Below, in pieces: positions 15,969 to 24,919 of a stretch of 64,000 bases of DNA (the stretch's first letter is position 1; each line of letters begins with the position of its first letter). The notes under the pieces were generated by a model, which did no database searches, was not told the DNA's origin, and worked only from the letters and a program-made list of their open reading frames with translations. A program made the position numbers and the translations under genes. The stretch spans positions 1,612,001-1,676,000 of the forward strand of contig CAVZRL010000009.1 in NCBI GenBank assembly GCA_963777775.1, given 5' to 3'. The stretch comes from WHSW01 sp963777775 (GTDB lineage: Bacteria; Actinomycetota; Thermoleophilia; Solirubrobacterales; 70-9).

Positions 15969-17633
15969 TTAGGCGATCCGCCGCTCGAACGAGGTCGTGA
16001 GCTGGCGCTTGTCGAGCTTCGGATCACCGGTCGTGCGCTCGAGCTTCAGCGTCGCCTGGCGGCCGTCGAGCGACAGGGTCGCGACCTGGTTGTCGTAGAA
16101 CGGGCCCTCGACCATCCGCCATCGGATCTCCGGTTCGGAAACCCCGGCCGCGCGCGTGAGCAGCCGGCCGACCGCTTCGCCGAGCCGGCTGTGGCCGAAC
16201 CGGATCACCAGCCGCTCATGGCGCTCGAGCGCGTTGCGAAACGGCGAGCAGACGCCCTGCCAGACCACGGCTTCGACCCGAGCGTCGCGCCGAAACGCCA
16301 CCTCGGCCAGGTAGGCGTGGTGCACGTCGCCGGAGAGGATCCCGATCGAAGCAGGCGGGCGGCCGTGCGCGCCGGACCCGTGCTCGCCAAGCGCCCGGAC
16401 GAGCCGCTCGAAGGAGCGTCGGAACGCCGGCCAGTGATCGAAATCGAGCGTCCGGCGCAGGCGTTCGGCGAGGTTTGCCATCCGCGGGCCCCAGGCGCCC
16501 TCGCCGACCGCTTCGCCCCACGCCTCGATCTGGTGAAGGCCCGGGCCGAGCAGAAAGGGGTCCGAGCTCGCGATGAGCAGATGGTCCCACTCGCCGGCCA
16601 GGTGGCGCTCGAGCCACTCCCACTCCGCCTCGTCGAGGATCTGCCGGCGACCCTCCTCGAGCACCCGGCCGGAGCGGGCGTCGATGACGATCAGCCGGCT
16701 CCCGTTGAGGTCGCGGCAGAAGCTCCAGGGCTCGCCGTCGGCTCGCTCGCGGTCGCGCCGGGCGAACCGGCCAAGGACCTCGCCGGCGTCATCGGCCTCG
16801 CGAACCTCGGCGTAGAGCTCGCTCTCGGCCAGCGCCCCCGGCGAGAGGTTGCCGATGAACTGATAGACCCAGTAGGAGGCGAGCGCCGCCGCCTCGCGCT
16901 TCGCCCACCACGGCTGGCGGCGCATCTCCTCGACCCAGGCCGCGGAGATGTTCCAGTCGTCGTGGACGTCGTGGTCGTCGATCACCATCGAGCACGAGAC
17001 GGTCGAGTAGAGCCAGCGGATCACGGGGTCGCCCCAGGACTCGCGATAGAGCGCTGTGTACTCCTCGAAGTCGGCGACCTCCTCGCCGGGAGGTTGGGTG
17101 GTGTCGCGCCGCGAGCGGATCAGCTCGCGCGCCTGCGGCGAGCCCTCGTCGACGTAGACCTGGTCGCCGAGCAGCAGCAGCACGTTGGGCCAGCTCTCGC
17201 GCGGACGCCCCCAGAGCTCGTGCGCGAGGGTGTAGAGGGCGTCGAACTCGCGGCCTCGCGGGTCCTCGTCCTTGGCGAGCGTGTAGGGAGGATGGTGGGG
17301 CAGCGCCACCCTGCAGGAGCCGAAGCTGATCCGGACCGGACCGCGGCCGGCCAGGGTGCGGATCGCGCTGGGCGGGAACGGTGACGCAGGCGGCGGCCAG
17401 CGGCGCTCGTCGTCGAGCCAGATCTCGTATTCGTTTGTGCTGCCCGGCTCGAGCCCGTCGACGACGACGAGGGCGTAGTGGTGGCCCTCGACGCAGAAGC
17501 CCTGTCCGGCGGCGGAGAGGTCGGCATCGCGGCAGCGGACCTCGACCTCCGTCCGGCGATCGGTCTCGACCCAGACCACCGCTTCGGTCTCGCCGACGTA
17601 ACGCAGGATCGGCCCGAGGACGAGTTCGGCCAC
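15969..17633 (-). CDS. PhoD-like alkaline phosphatase/phosphodiesterase
   Basis: The 554-residue protein is a PhoD-type metallophosphoesterase. It has an N-terminal beta-sandwich domain (about residues 1-95) and then a catalytic domain with LLLLGDQVYVDEG, VIDDHDVHDDWN and ILSGDVHHAYLAEV, the metal-binding motifs. No signal peptide is visible, unlike classic secreted PhoD, so it may act in the cytoplasm. It starts 10 bases after the upstream ECF sigma factor gene and is probably cotranscribed with it. The phosphate ester hydrolysed is not evident. Confidence 0.82.
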   Translation of the reverse strand: MAELVLGPILRYVGETEAVVWVETDRRTEVEVRCRDADLSAAGQGFCVEGHHYALVVVDGLEPGSTNEYEIWLDDERRWPPPASPFPPSAIRTLAGRGPVRISFGSCRVALPHHPPYTLAKDEDPRGREFDALYTLAHELWGRPRESWPNVLLLLGDQVYVDEGSPQARELIRSRRDTTQPPGEEVADFEEYTALYRESWGDPVIRWLYSTVSCSMVIDDHDVHDDWNISAAWVEEMRRQPWWAKREAAALASYWVYQFIGNLSPGALAESELYAEVREADDAGEVLGRFARRDRERADGEPWSFCRDLNGSRLIVIDARSGRVLEEGRRQILDEAEWEWLERHLAGEWDHLLIASSDPFLLGPGLHQIEAWGEAVGEGAWGPRMANLAERLRRTLDFDHWPAFRRSFERLVRALGEHGSGAHGRPPASIGILSGDVHHAYLAEVAFRRDARVEAVVWQGVCSPFRNALERHERLVIRFGHSRLGEAVGRLLTRAAGVSEPEIRWRMVEGPFYDNQVATLSLDGRQATLKLERTTGDPKLDKRQLTTSFERRIA

Positions 17634-17643
17634 GCCGTCGGCG

Positions 17644-18756
17644 TCAGTCGAGCCGTTCGGGAAGTCCGAAGTTGGCGAACGTCGCCTCGTGCACCTGGGG
17701 AGCGATCGGCTGCTCCGGGAAGCGCGCGTAGGCCTCGCGATCGGGGCGCTCGGTCGAACGGTTGATGAACGCGGTCACGGCGCTGATCCGGTCGCCGTCC
17801 AGCGTCAGCACGTTGAGCGCGAACGCGAGGTAGGCCTGGGCCTCGTCGTTCCAGCAATAGAACGCGAGCGCCGGTTGTCCGCTGGCCCGGACCAGGACGT
17901 GACGCCAGCGCCAATCGCCCGAGAGCGGGCCGCCGGCGAGGAAGCCGCGCAGCGCCTCGCTGCCTCCGTACCAGGTCCGAAGCGGGGGCATCGCGAAGCT
18001 CGCGTCCGCGGTCAGCATCGCGACGACGCCCTCGATGTCACCGCGATCCCAGGCGTCGACGTAGCCGTCGACCACCTCGCGCAGCCCGTCGTCGCCGAGC
18101 GAGCGCAGGGTCGCTTGCTGGCTGCGCTCGGGAAGTCGCGTGTCGACCGTTGCCCGGGCCCGCTGAAGCGCGCTGTTGACCGAGGCCGTGGTCGTCTCGA
18201 GCGTCTCAGCGACCTCGCGGGCCGAGAACCCGAGCACCTCGCGGAGGATGAGCACCGCGCGCTGTCGGGCGGGCAGGTGCTGGAGCGCGGCGGTGAAGGC
18301 CAACTCGATGCTCTCGCGCTGCTCGTAGCGGGCCTCGGGAGCCGCGTAGCCATCCTCGAGCTCGAGCGTCTCGTCCGGGTAGGGCTCGATCCAGACCGTC
18401 TCGACCAACGGCTCGCCGACCCCGTCCGCGGGCTCGGAGGCCGGACCGTAGTCGGCCGGGAGCACCCGCTTGGGCCGGCGCCCGATCACGTCGAGGCAGG
18501 TATTGGTCGCAATCCGGTAGAGCCAGGCTCGCAGGGAGCCTCGGTCTCGCAGCCCGGAGAGCCCGCGCCAGGCTCGAAGCAGCGCGTCCTGGAGGGCGTC
18601 CTCGGCGTCGTGGACCGAGGCCAGCATCCGGTAGCAGTGGGCGTGCAGCTCGCCGCGGTGCGGCTCGACCAGGCGCCGGAAGGCATCCTCGTCACCGCCC
18701 CGGGCTGCCTCGAGCAGCTCCCGGTCGTCGATCGAGGTCGAGGAGGCCGGACCCAC
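17644..18756 (-). CDS. ECF sigma factor with C-terminal NTF2-like domain (TIGR02960 type)
   Basis: The 370-residue protein has ECF region 2 (about residues 25-90, HCYRMLASVHDAEDALQDALLRAW) and region 4 (about 155-215, LPARQRAVLILREVLGFSAREVAETL), then a SnoaL-like domain from about residue 225 (VVDGYVDAWDRGDIEGVVAMLTADASFAMPP). Length and layout fit the large SigJ/SigX5-like class in which the extra domain sets activity. No separate anti-sigma gene is adjacent. The GTG start has GGAGGG directly before it, so a slightly later start is possible. It sits between a hypothetical gene and the PhoD-like gene on the same strand. Confidence 0.86.
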   Translation of the reverse strand: MGPASSTSIDDRELLEAARGGDEDAFRRLVEPHRGELHAHCYRMLASVHDAEDALQDALLRAWRGLSGLRDRGSLRAWLYRIATNTCLDVIGRRPKRVLPADYGPASEPADGVGEPLVETVWIEPYPDETLELEDGYAAPEARYEQRESIELAFTAALQHLPARQRAVLILREVLGFSAREVAETLETTTASVNSALQRARATVDTRLPERSQQATLRSLGDDGLREVVDGYVDAWDRGDIEGVVAMLTADASFAMPPLRTWYGGSEALRGFLAGGPLSGDWRWRHVLVRASGQPALAFYCWNDEAQAYLAFALNVLTLDGDRISAVTAFINRSTERPDREAYARFPEQPIAPQVHEATFANFGLPERLD

Positions 18757-18778
18757 CCCTCCAGGGTAGCCGCAGTCC

Positions 18779-19420
18779 TCAGGGCCGCTCTGGGTCGTAC
18801 TCGGCGACCGCCTCGTAGGAGGCGAGGAAGTGACCGGTCTCCGCGTCGATCCCGGTGTGCGGCACGGCGCTGGCCCAGAACCGCAGGCCGAAGGCGGTCC
18901 CGCCGCGATAGGCGGGGATCTCGATCGTCCGCTGTTCGACCCCGCGGGGCAGGTCGACGACCTGGTAATCGCTGCGCGGCAGCGACATCCCGCGCTCGGT
19001 GAGCTGGAAGCGATCGATTGCCGCGTAGCGCATCCGGTGCGGCGCGGAGCCCAGGTTGAGAAGCACCCGCGCCAGCTCGAGCCCGGGGTCGACCGTGATC
19101 GCGGGCTGCGTATCGAGACGGAACCCGGTCAGCTGGACCCCCTCGTGGGCCGGCGGCGGCGGTCCGACCGCCGCCTTGATCACCGAGCGCTCGTAGTGCC
19201 GTCCGGTGTCGGCCTCCATCGCCTCGACCACGACGTCGTCGAGCGCCCGGACGAGCTGCGCCACCGCCGGCATCTCCGCCCCCGGCGCCCCCTCGGCCCC
19301 GAGCAGGTATCCCGACCGAAATCGGGCGTCGCGGTCCGGGGTGACCCGGTCGAGGAGCTGTGCCCGGGCGCGGCTGAGGACCGATTGATCGAGCCCGAGG
19401 TGAAAGAAGTGCAGCCGCAT
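18779..19420 (-). CDS. Hypothetical protein
   Basis: This encodes 213 residues without signal peptide or membrane helix. Its beginning, MRLHFFHLGLDQSVLSRARAQLLDR, and later strands (RTIEIPAYRGGTAFGLRFWASAVPHTGID, then HFLASYEAVAEYDP) look like an alpha/beta fold, but no family is recognised. It lies 25 bases after the MMPL transporter gene and 22 bases before the ECF sigma gene, so the whole set is likely one transcript. Confidence 0.65.
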   Translation of the reverse strand: MRLHFFHLGLDQSVLSRARAQLLDRVTPDRDARFRSGYLLGAEGAPGAEMPAVAQLVRALDDVVVEAMEADTGRHYERSVIKAAVGPPPPAHEGVQLTGFRLDTQPAITVDPGLELARVLLNLGSAPHRMRYAAIDRFQLTERGMSLPRSDYQVVDLPRGVEQRTIEIPAYRGGTAFGLRFWASAVPHTGIDAETGHFLASYEAVAEYDPERP

Positions 19421-19445
19421 CGGCGGTCCGGATTGCTCGCGGTGC

Positions 19446-21653
19446 TCAGCCTCGAGCCGGCTCGGCGGCCGCGTCGTCCTCGGTCGTCTCGTGCAGCGCC
19501 CCGGTGCCCGTCGCCGTCGAGGGCCACCAGATCTTGTCGCCGAGCAGCTCGACCGCGGCCGGGACCATGATCGTGCGGACGATGAAGGTGTCGAGCAGGA
19601 TCCCGAGCGCGACCATGAAGCCGAGGTCGAAGGTGTAGGTGACCGGGAGCGTCATCAGCACCGAGAAGGTGCCGGCGAGGATGATCCCGGCCGAGGTGAT
19701 CACCGGGCCGGTGGCGGCGAGCGCGCGCAGCATCCCCTCTCGCGTTCCATGCCGGCGCGCCTCCTCCCGGACCCGAGCCATGAGGAAGATCGTGTAGTCG
19801 ATCCCGAGCGCGACCAGGAAGATGAAGGCGAAGGTCGGGATCGAGGCGTCGAGCCCGGGGTCGCCGATCACGAAGCGGATGAACAGCACCGAGAGCCCCA
19901 GCGTGCAGAGGAAGGAGAGGATTACGCTCGCGATCAGGACCAGCGGCGCGACGATTGCGCGCAGCAGGATCGCCAGGATCACCGCGATCACCAGCAGCGC
20001 CACCGGGGCGATCAGCCGCAGGTCGCTCTCGATCGCCTGGTCGAAGTCGTAGCTGATCGCCGAACCGCCGCCGACCAGCGCGCTCAGTCCGGGGCCGAGG
20101 TCGCTGACGCTGGCACGGATCTCGGGGACGACGTTGAGCGCGTCCGTCGTGAACGGATCGCCCTCGAGGACCACATCGATCGTCGCCATCCGCCCGTCCT
20201 CGGAACGATTGAACGCGGTGGTCCCGGTCGCGCCGGACGGGGACGGGGTCGGGGTCGCGGAGGCGACGCCGTCGACCCGCTCGACGGCGACGACGGCTTT
20301 CGTCACGTCCGCCCCCGTGATCGGGGCGGCGTCGTTCACGACCAGGACCGTGGTCGGTGCCAGCACCCCGGCCGGGAACGCCTCCTCCATCAGCTCGAAG
20401 GCGTCGACCGACTCGACCGACTTCTTGAAGAAGGAGGTGGTCGAGTAGTCCACCTTGTAGGCGAGCAGGCCGAACGCGCCGGCGATGAACCCGATCACGG
20501 TCACCGCCAGCGCGAGCCCGGGACGGCGCAGGACGCGGTCGCCGACCCGGCGCCAGACTCCCTGGCGCGCGATCGAGGGCCGCTCGGGCTCGTACGCGAC
20601 GATGCTGCTGCGGGGCCAGAATCCCCGGCGGCCGAAGATCGTCAGCAGCGCCGGCAGCAGCGTCAGCCCGGCGACCATCCCGCAGGCCACCCCGATCGCG
20701 GCCACCGGGCCGAGGGTCGAGGTGAGCCGGGCATCGGCCAGGGCCAGGGTGAGCATCGCGAGCGAGACGGTCAGCCCGCTGGCGAGGATCGTCGGCCCGG
20801 TGCGGCGCACCGCGCGCGCCATCGCTTCGTGCTTGTCCTCGATCCGGTGAAGCTCCTCGCGGTAGCGAGAGACCAGCAGCAGGCAGTAGTCGGTGCCGAC
20901 CCCGAACATCAGCACGACGAGGATCGTGGTCCCGTTCGAGGACACGGTCGCCCCCGACTTCGCGTACAGGTAGACGAACGCGGTCGCCACCGTGTAGGCG
21001 AAGAAAACGACCACGAGCGGGGTCAGCGCGACCAGCACCGAGCGGTAGATCGCGCCGAGCAGGAACAGGACCAGGAGCACCGTCGCGGCGAGCAGCTTCG
21101 TGTCGAGCTCGCCGAACACCTCCTCGGAGTCGGCCGTGAATCCGAGGTCGCCGGTGAGCAGGATCCGCATCCCGTCCGCCTCATCGCCGGTCAGGTCGCG
21201 GACGTTCTTGCCCCAGTCGGCCTGGTTCTCGAAGTCGGTCGGCACGGTAAGGACCGTGTAGGCGAGGTCGCCTTCGGGAGCGACCAGGTCCGGCGGCGAG
21301 GCCGGCGCGAACGGCACCGCGGGCGGGCGGGTCAGCGGCAGCTCGGAGTCGGGAAGCTGCTCCAGCGCCCTCGCGTCGGCGGCGATCCGCTCGCGGTCGG
21401 CGCCGGTCAGCCCGCCGTCGCGCTGGTAGACGACGAGCCCCTGGGTGGTCTCGCCGCCGACGAAGTCCTGATCGAGGATCTTCACCACGTCGGTCGATTC
21501 GGCGCTCGCCGGCAGGAACGAGGTCGTGTCGTCGCGGGTCTCGTCAGCGAGCTTCGCGCCCTGCGGCATCAGAACCGCGAAGGCGACGATCCAAAGGGCG
21601 AGGACGATCCACTTTCCCCGCCGTCCGGACACGAAGGATGCAAGCGCGCGCAT
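19446..21653 (-). CDS. MMPL-family (RND superfamily) transporter
   Basis: The 735-residue protein shows the twofold repeat of MMPL/RND proteins: a first helix at about residues 14-32, a periplasmic loop (DDTTSFLPASAESTDV), a helix bundle with GVGTDYCLLLVSRYREELHR, a second periplasmic loop, and a second bundle with LGIDYTIFLMARVREEARRHG. The Gly-Asp-Tyr motifs are the proton-relay regions. Such proteins export lipids or other hydrophobic molecules. ATG 21653 is the first start. It is divergent from the secreted CocE-type hydrolase gene, and is followed by a hypothetical and an ECF sigma gene. Confidence 0.88.
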   Translation of the reverse strand: MRALASFVSGRRGKWIVLALWIVAFAVLMPQGAKLADETRDDTTSFLPASAESTDVVKILDQDFVGGETTQGLVVYQRDGGLTGADRERIAADARALEQLPDSELPLTRPPAVPFAPASPPDLVAPEGDLAYTVLTVPTDFENQADWGKNVRDLTGDEADGMRILLTGDLGFTADSEEVFGELDTKLLAATVLLVLFLLGAIYRSVLVALTPLVVVFFAYTVATAFVYLYAKSGATVSSNGTTILVVLMFGVGTDYCLLLVSRYREELHRIEDKHEAMARAVRRTGPTILASGLTVSLAMLTLALADARLTSTLGPVAAIGVACGMVAGLTLLPALLTIFGRRGFWPRSSIVAYEPERPSIARQGVWRRVGDRVLRRPGLALAVTVIGFIAGAFGLLAYKVDYSTTSFFKKSVESVDAFELMEEAFPAGVLAPTTVLVVNDAAPITGADVTKAVVAVERVDGVASATPTPSPSGATGTTAFNRSEDGRMATIDVVLEGDPFTTDALNVVPEIRASVSDLGPGLSALVGGGSAISYDFDQAIESDLRLIAPVALLVIAVILAILLRAIVAPLVLIASVILSFLCTLGLSVLFIRFVIGDPGLDASIPTFAFIFLVALGIDYTIFLMARVREEARRHGTREGMLRALAATGPVITSAGIILAGTFSVLMTLPVTYTFDLGFMVALGILLDTFIVRTIMVPAAVELLGDKIWWPSTATGTGALHETTEDDAAAEPARG

Positions 21654-21687
21654 GTCGTCGGCACGCTATCGAGATGAGCCGGGTCGA

Positions 21688-21706
21688 TGAGTCGGCGATT
21701 GACTCA
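21688..21706. promoter_or_regulatory. Inverted repeat in the MMPL/CocE divergent region
   Basis: TGAGTC, seven bases, GACTCA: a perfect six-base-arm inverted repeat in the 116-base space between the two divergent starts (21653 and 21770). It could bind a dimeric regulator acting on both genes. The arms are short, so chance cannot be excluded. Confidence 0.3.
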
Positions 21707-21769
21707 CGACAACTGCTGACCCGCCGCGTCTCGGATAGGGTTCGCCGGCGGAGGCAGGGGAGGTTGACG

Positions 21770-24016
21770 GTGGTGGTCAAGAGAGCTTCGGGTCGGCTGT
21801 TGACGGCGCTGGTCGCGCTGGCGCTGACGGCGACCCTGGCCTGGGCGCCTGCGGCGCAGGGCGGCGCCGGCGGGGAGCCGTCGCTGACCGCCCGCGGCAG
21901 CGTCGAGCAGGTCCAGGTCACCGGGGCGACGCCGGGCGCCCGGGTGAAGCTGCTGCGTCGCGGCGAAGCCGTCGATTCGAAGCGGGCCGGCGAGCTGGGC
22001 GGCGTCGTCTTCCGCCGCGTCGAGCCCGGCGGCGGCTACGCGGTCCGCGAGGCGGGCGGCGGGCAGACCCCGAAGCTGCGGGTCCTGGGCCGACGCTCGG
22101 CGCCTCCAGACACTGCGATCTACGACCAGACCCTGCCCGCCGGGGGCTACGGCTACCTGACCACTCGCGACGGGACCGAGCTCGCGATCAACGTCCACCT
22201 CCCGGGCCCGGCCGAGGACGGTCCCTATCCGACCGTGGTCGAGTACTCCGGCTACGGCTACGCCGACCCGGACGGACCCGAGAGCGGGATCCAACCGGTC
22301 GCGGAGCTGCTCGGGTACGCGGTCGTCGACGTCAACATGCGCGGTACCGGCTGTTCGGGCGGCGCCTATGACTTCTTTGAGCCCCTGCAGTCGCTCGACG
22401 GCTACGACGTGGTCGAGACGGTTGCCCGCCAGCCGTGGGCGCTTCACCACGAGGCGGGAATGATGGGGATCTCGTTCGGCGGGATCAGCCAGCTCTTCGT
22501 CGCCTCGACACAGCCCCCGAGCCTCTCAGCGATCGCGCCCCTCTCGGTGATCGACAACACCCTGACCACGCTCTATCCGGGGGGAATCCTGAACACGGGG
22601 TTTGCCTTCGAATGGGCGCAGGACCGAGTCGACGACGCGCAGCCGGCCGGGCCGACCACCGGTCAGCCGTGGGCCTGGGAGCGGATCCAGGAAGGCGATC
22701 AGATCTGCGAGCAAAACCAGGAGCTGCACACGGAGGCGGTCAACCTGATCGCCAAGATCCGCCGCAACCTGTACTACCGGCCGAAGTTGGTCGACCCGCT
22801 CGCTCCGGAGACCTTCGTCGACCAGATCGAGGTCCCGACCTTCCTCGCCTGCCAGTGGACCGACGAGCAGACAGGAGGCCACTGCCCGAACCTGGCCGAC
22901 GAGTTCAAGGGGACGAAGCGCAAGTGGTTCACGTTCGCCAACGGCGTCCACTCCGACTCACTCGATCCCGAGACGTTCAACCGCTGGTTCGACTTCCTCG
23001 AGCTCTACGTCGCGAAGCGACGACCCGAGCCCCCACCGGGGATCGATGCGCTCGCGCCGGTGCTCTACGGGGCGCTGCTCGGGGTGCCGGGGGTGACCCT
23101 GCCCCCGGATCCGATCCGCCAGCAGCCCGACTACAAGGCTGCAAAGGCTGCGTTCGAGCAGCAGCCCAAGGTGCGGATCCTGTTCGAGAACGGCGCCGGC
23201 GCTGCCCCCGGGACGCCGGTGCCGACCTTCGAGCGTTCGTTCGGGCGCTTCCCCGTGGGCGGGACCGAGGCGGCTTCCTGGTATCTCGGTGACGACGGCG
23301 CGCTCAAGGCCAAGCCCGGCAAGTACGGCGCCGAGCAGTTCGAATGGAATCCGGACGCCCGGCCGCCGACCAACTTCACCGGCAACACCGGGTCCGGCGA
23401 CCTATGGACGGCCTCGCCGAGCTACAAGTGGACGCAGAACCCCGCCGGGACCGCGCTCTCCTACGTCAGCGGCCCGCTCGGCGCCGACACCACCGTGCTC
23501 GGCGCGGGTGCGCTGCAGCTCTGGGTGCGCTCCTCGGCGCGCAACGTCGACCTGCAGGCGACGATCTCCGAGGTGCGCCCGGACGGCAACGAGACCTTCG
23601 TCCAGGGGGGCTGGCTGCGAACCGGGGGTCGCAAGCTCGACCGCGATCGCAGCACCCTGCTCGAGCCGGTGCCCAGCTTCCGCGAGCGGGACGCGAGGAC
23701 GCTGCCGAAGGGACGCTGGGTCAAGGTCACGATCCCGCTCTACTACCAGGGCCACGTCTACCGGGCGGGTTCGCAGATCCGGGTCACGGTCTCGGCGCCC
23801 GGAGGCGACCAGCCGATCTGGGCGTTCGCGGAGGCAAAGCCCAACGCCACCCCCTGGGTCGCGGTCGCTCACTCACGGGACCTGCCCTCGCGCCTGGTCC
23901 TGCCGGTCGTCGATGGGATCGATCCGCCCGACGCGCTGCCGCCGTGCCCGGGCCTGCGCGGCGAGCCGTGCCGCGAGTACGTGCCGTTCACCAACCGGGA
24001 GTTCTCGCGGCGCTGA
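21770..24016 (+). CDS. Secreted CocE/NonD (X-Pro dipeptidyl-peptidase S15) family hydrolase
   Basis: The 748-residue product has a signal peptide (about residues 1-31), a short beta-rich domain, then a CocE-type alpha/beta hydrolase with the nucleophile in GISFGGISQLF and a C-terminal jelly-roll domain (LPKGRWVKVTIPLYYQGHVYRAGSQIRVTV). Family members are esterases or X-Pro peptidases acting outside the membrane. GTG 21770 is chosen since AGGGGAGG lies six bases upstream; the track of open frame to 21638 lies in the intergenic region. The N-terminal domain before the catalytic part is unusual and may serve for binding or anchoring. The gene is divergent from an MMPL exporter. Confidence 0.85.
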   Translation: MVVKRASGRLLTALVALALTATLAWAPAAQGGAGGEPSLTARGSVEQVQVTGATPGARVKLLRRGEAVDSKRAGELGGVVFRRVEPGGGYAVREAGGGQTPKLRVLGRRSAPPDTAIYDQTLPAGGYGYLTTRDGTELAINVHLPGPAEDGPYPTVVEYSGYGYADPDGPESGIQPVAELLGYAVVDVNMRGTGCSGGAYDFFEPLQSLDGYDVVETVARQPWALHHEAGMMGISFGGISQLFVASTQPPSLSAIAPLSVIDNTLTTLYPGGILNTGFAFEWAQDRVDDAQPAGPTTGQPWAWERIQEGDQICEQNQELHTEAVNLIAKIRRNLYYRPKLVDPLAPETFVDQIEVPTFLACQWTDEQTGGHCPNLADEFKGTKRKWFTFANGVHSDSLDPETFNRWFDFLELYVAKRRPEPPPGIDALAPVLYGALLGVPGVTLPPDPIRQQPDYKAAKAAFEQQPKVRILFENGAGAAPGTPVPTFERSFGRFPVGGTEAASWYLGDDGALKAKPGKYGAEQFEWNPDARPPTNFTGNTGSGDLWTASPSYKWTQNPAGTALSYVSGPLGADTTVLGAGALQLWVRSSARNVDLQATISEVRPDGNETFVQGGWLRTGGRKLDRDRSTLLEPVPSFRERDARTLPKGRWVKVTIPLYYQGHVYRAGSQIRVTVSAPGGDQPIWAFAEAKPNATPWVAVAHSRDLPSRLVLPVVDGIDPPDALPPCPGLRGEPCREYVPFTNREFSRR

Positions 24017-24085
24017 GCGGCGCCGGGTGAGATTGGTCACACAGCGGCGCCCTCGGGTGCCAATCGGATCGCCACAGGCACGCTC

Positions 24086-24113
24086 TTGCCCACCTCGTGT
24101 CCTATCTTCTAAT
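24086..24113 (+). promoter_or_regulatory. Candidate sigma-70 promoter of the peroxiredoxin gene
   Basis: TTGCCC (24086-24091) is followed after 16 bases by TCTAAT (24108-24113), five of six bases matching the -10 consensus. It lies about 32 bases upstream of the peroxiredoxin start, leaving room for the ribosome site GGAGGA. Confidence 0.4.
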
Positions 24114-24145
24114 CGGCGGCAAAACGCGACTGCGGAGGAATAACG

Positions 24146-24805
24146 ATGGCTCTCAGACTCGGTGACACGGCCCCGGACTTCGAGGCGCAGACCACGGAGG
24201 GCCCGATCAGCTTTCACGACTGGATCGGCGACAGCTGGGCGGTGCTTTTCTCACATCCGAAGGACTTCACCCCGGTCTGCACGACCGAGCTCGGCTACAT
24301 GGCGAAGATCAAGCCCGAGTTCGACCGGCGCAACGTGAAGATCATCGGGCTCTCGGTCGACCCGATGGAACGCCACGACGACTGGGCGGCGGACATCGAG
24401 GAGACCCAGGGCCACGCTCCCAACTACCCGCTGATCGCCGACTCCGACTACTCGATCTCAAAGGCCTACGGGATGCTGCCCGCCGAGATCGAGGGCGATC
24501 CGACCGAGCGGACGCCGGCGGACAACCAGACGGTCCGCAACGTGGTCGTGATCGGCCCCGACAAGAAGGTGAAGCTGATCCTCGTCTACCCGATGACCAC
24601 CGGCCGCAATTTCGACGAGGTGCTGAGAGTAATCGACTCGATGCAGCTCACCGCCAGCCACAAGGTTGCCACCCCGGTCAACTGGCAGCAGGGCGACGAC
24701 GTGATCATCGCCGGCTCGGTCTCCGACGACGAGGCCAAGGAGACCTATCCCGACGGCTGGGAGTCGCCGAAGCCCTACATCCGGATCGTTCCGCAGCCGC
24801 GCTGA
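24146..24805 (+). CDS. 1-Cys peroxiredoxin (Prx6 subfamily)
   Basis: The 219-residue protein reduces hydrogen peroxide and organic peroxides. Motif HPKDFTPVCTTELGYMAK carries the peroxidatic Cys45, and the long C-terminal part with TPVNWQQGDDVIIAGSVSDDEA and GWESPKPYIRIVPQ is typical of the Prx6 (1-Cys) subfamily. There is no second resolving Cys. GGAGGA precedes ATG 24146 at good spacing. It stands alone between two secreted-protein genes, so it is likely its own transcription unit. Confidence 0.92.
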   Translation: MALRLGDTAPDFEAQTTEGPISFHDWIGDSWAVLFSHPKDFTPVCTTELGYMAKIKPEFDRRNVKIIGLSVDPMERHDDWAADIEETQGHAPNYPLIADSDYSISKAYGMLPAEIEGDPTERTPADNQTVRNVVVIGPDKKVKLILVYPMTTGRNFDEVLRVIDSMQLTASHKVATPVNWQQGDDVIIAGSVSDDEAKETYPDGWESPKPYIRIVPQPR

Positions 24806-24919
24806 GTGCCTGAGTACCGCCGTGGGGGTGGTGCCGAATCCCACACAGTGCGCTTCAGGTGGCTAGACTGCGCCGAGGCAAGGGCTTGGACATGAGGACC
24901 AGGCCGGCAGGAGGTTTGT

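Noticed and set aside
19491..21677. Open frame of 728 codons on the plus strand
   Set aside because: It is antisense to the MMPL transporter and encodes only charged low-complexity sequence.
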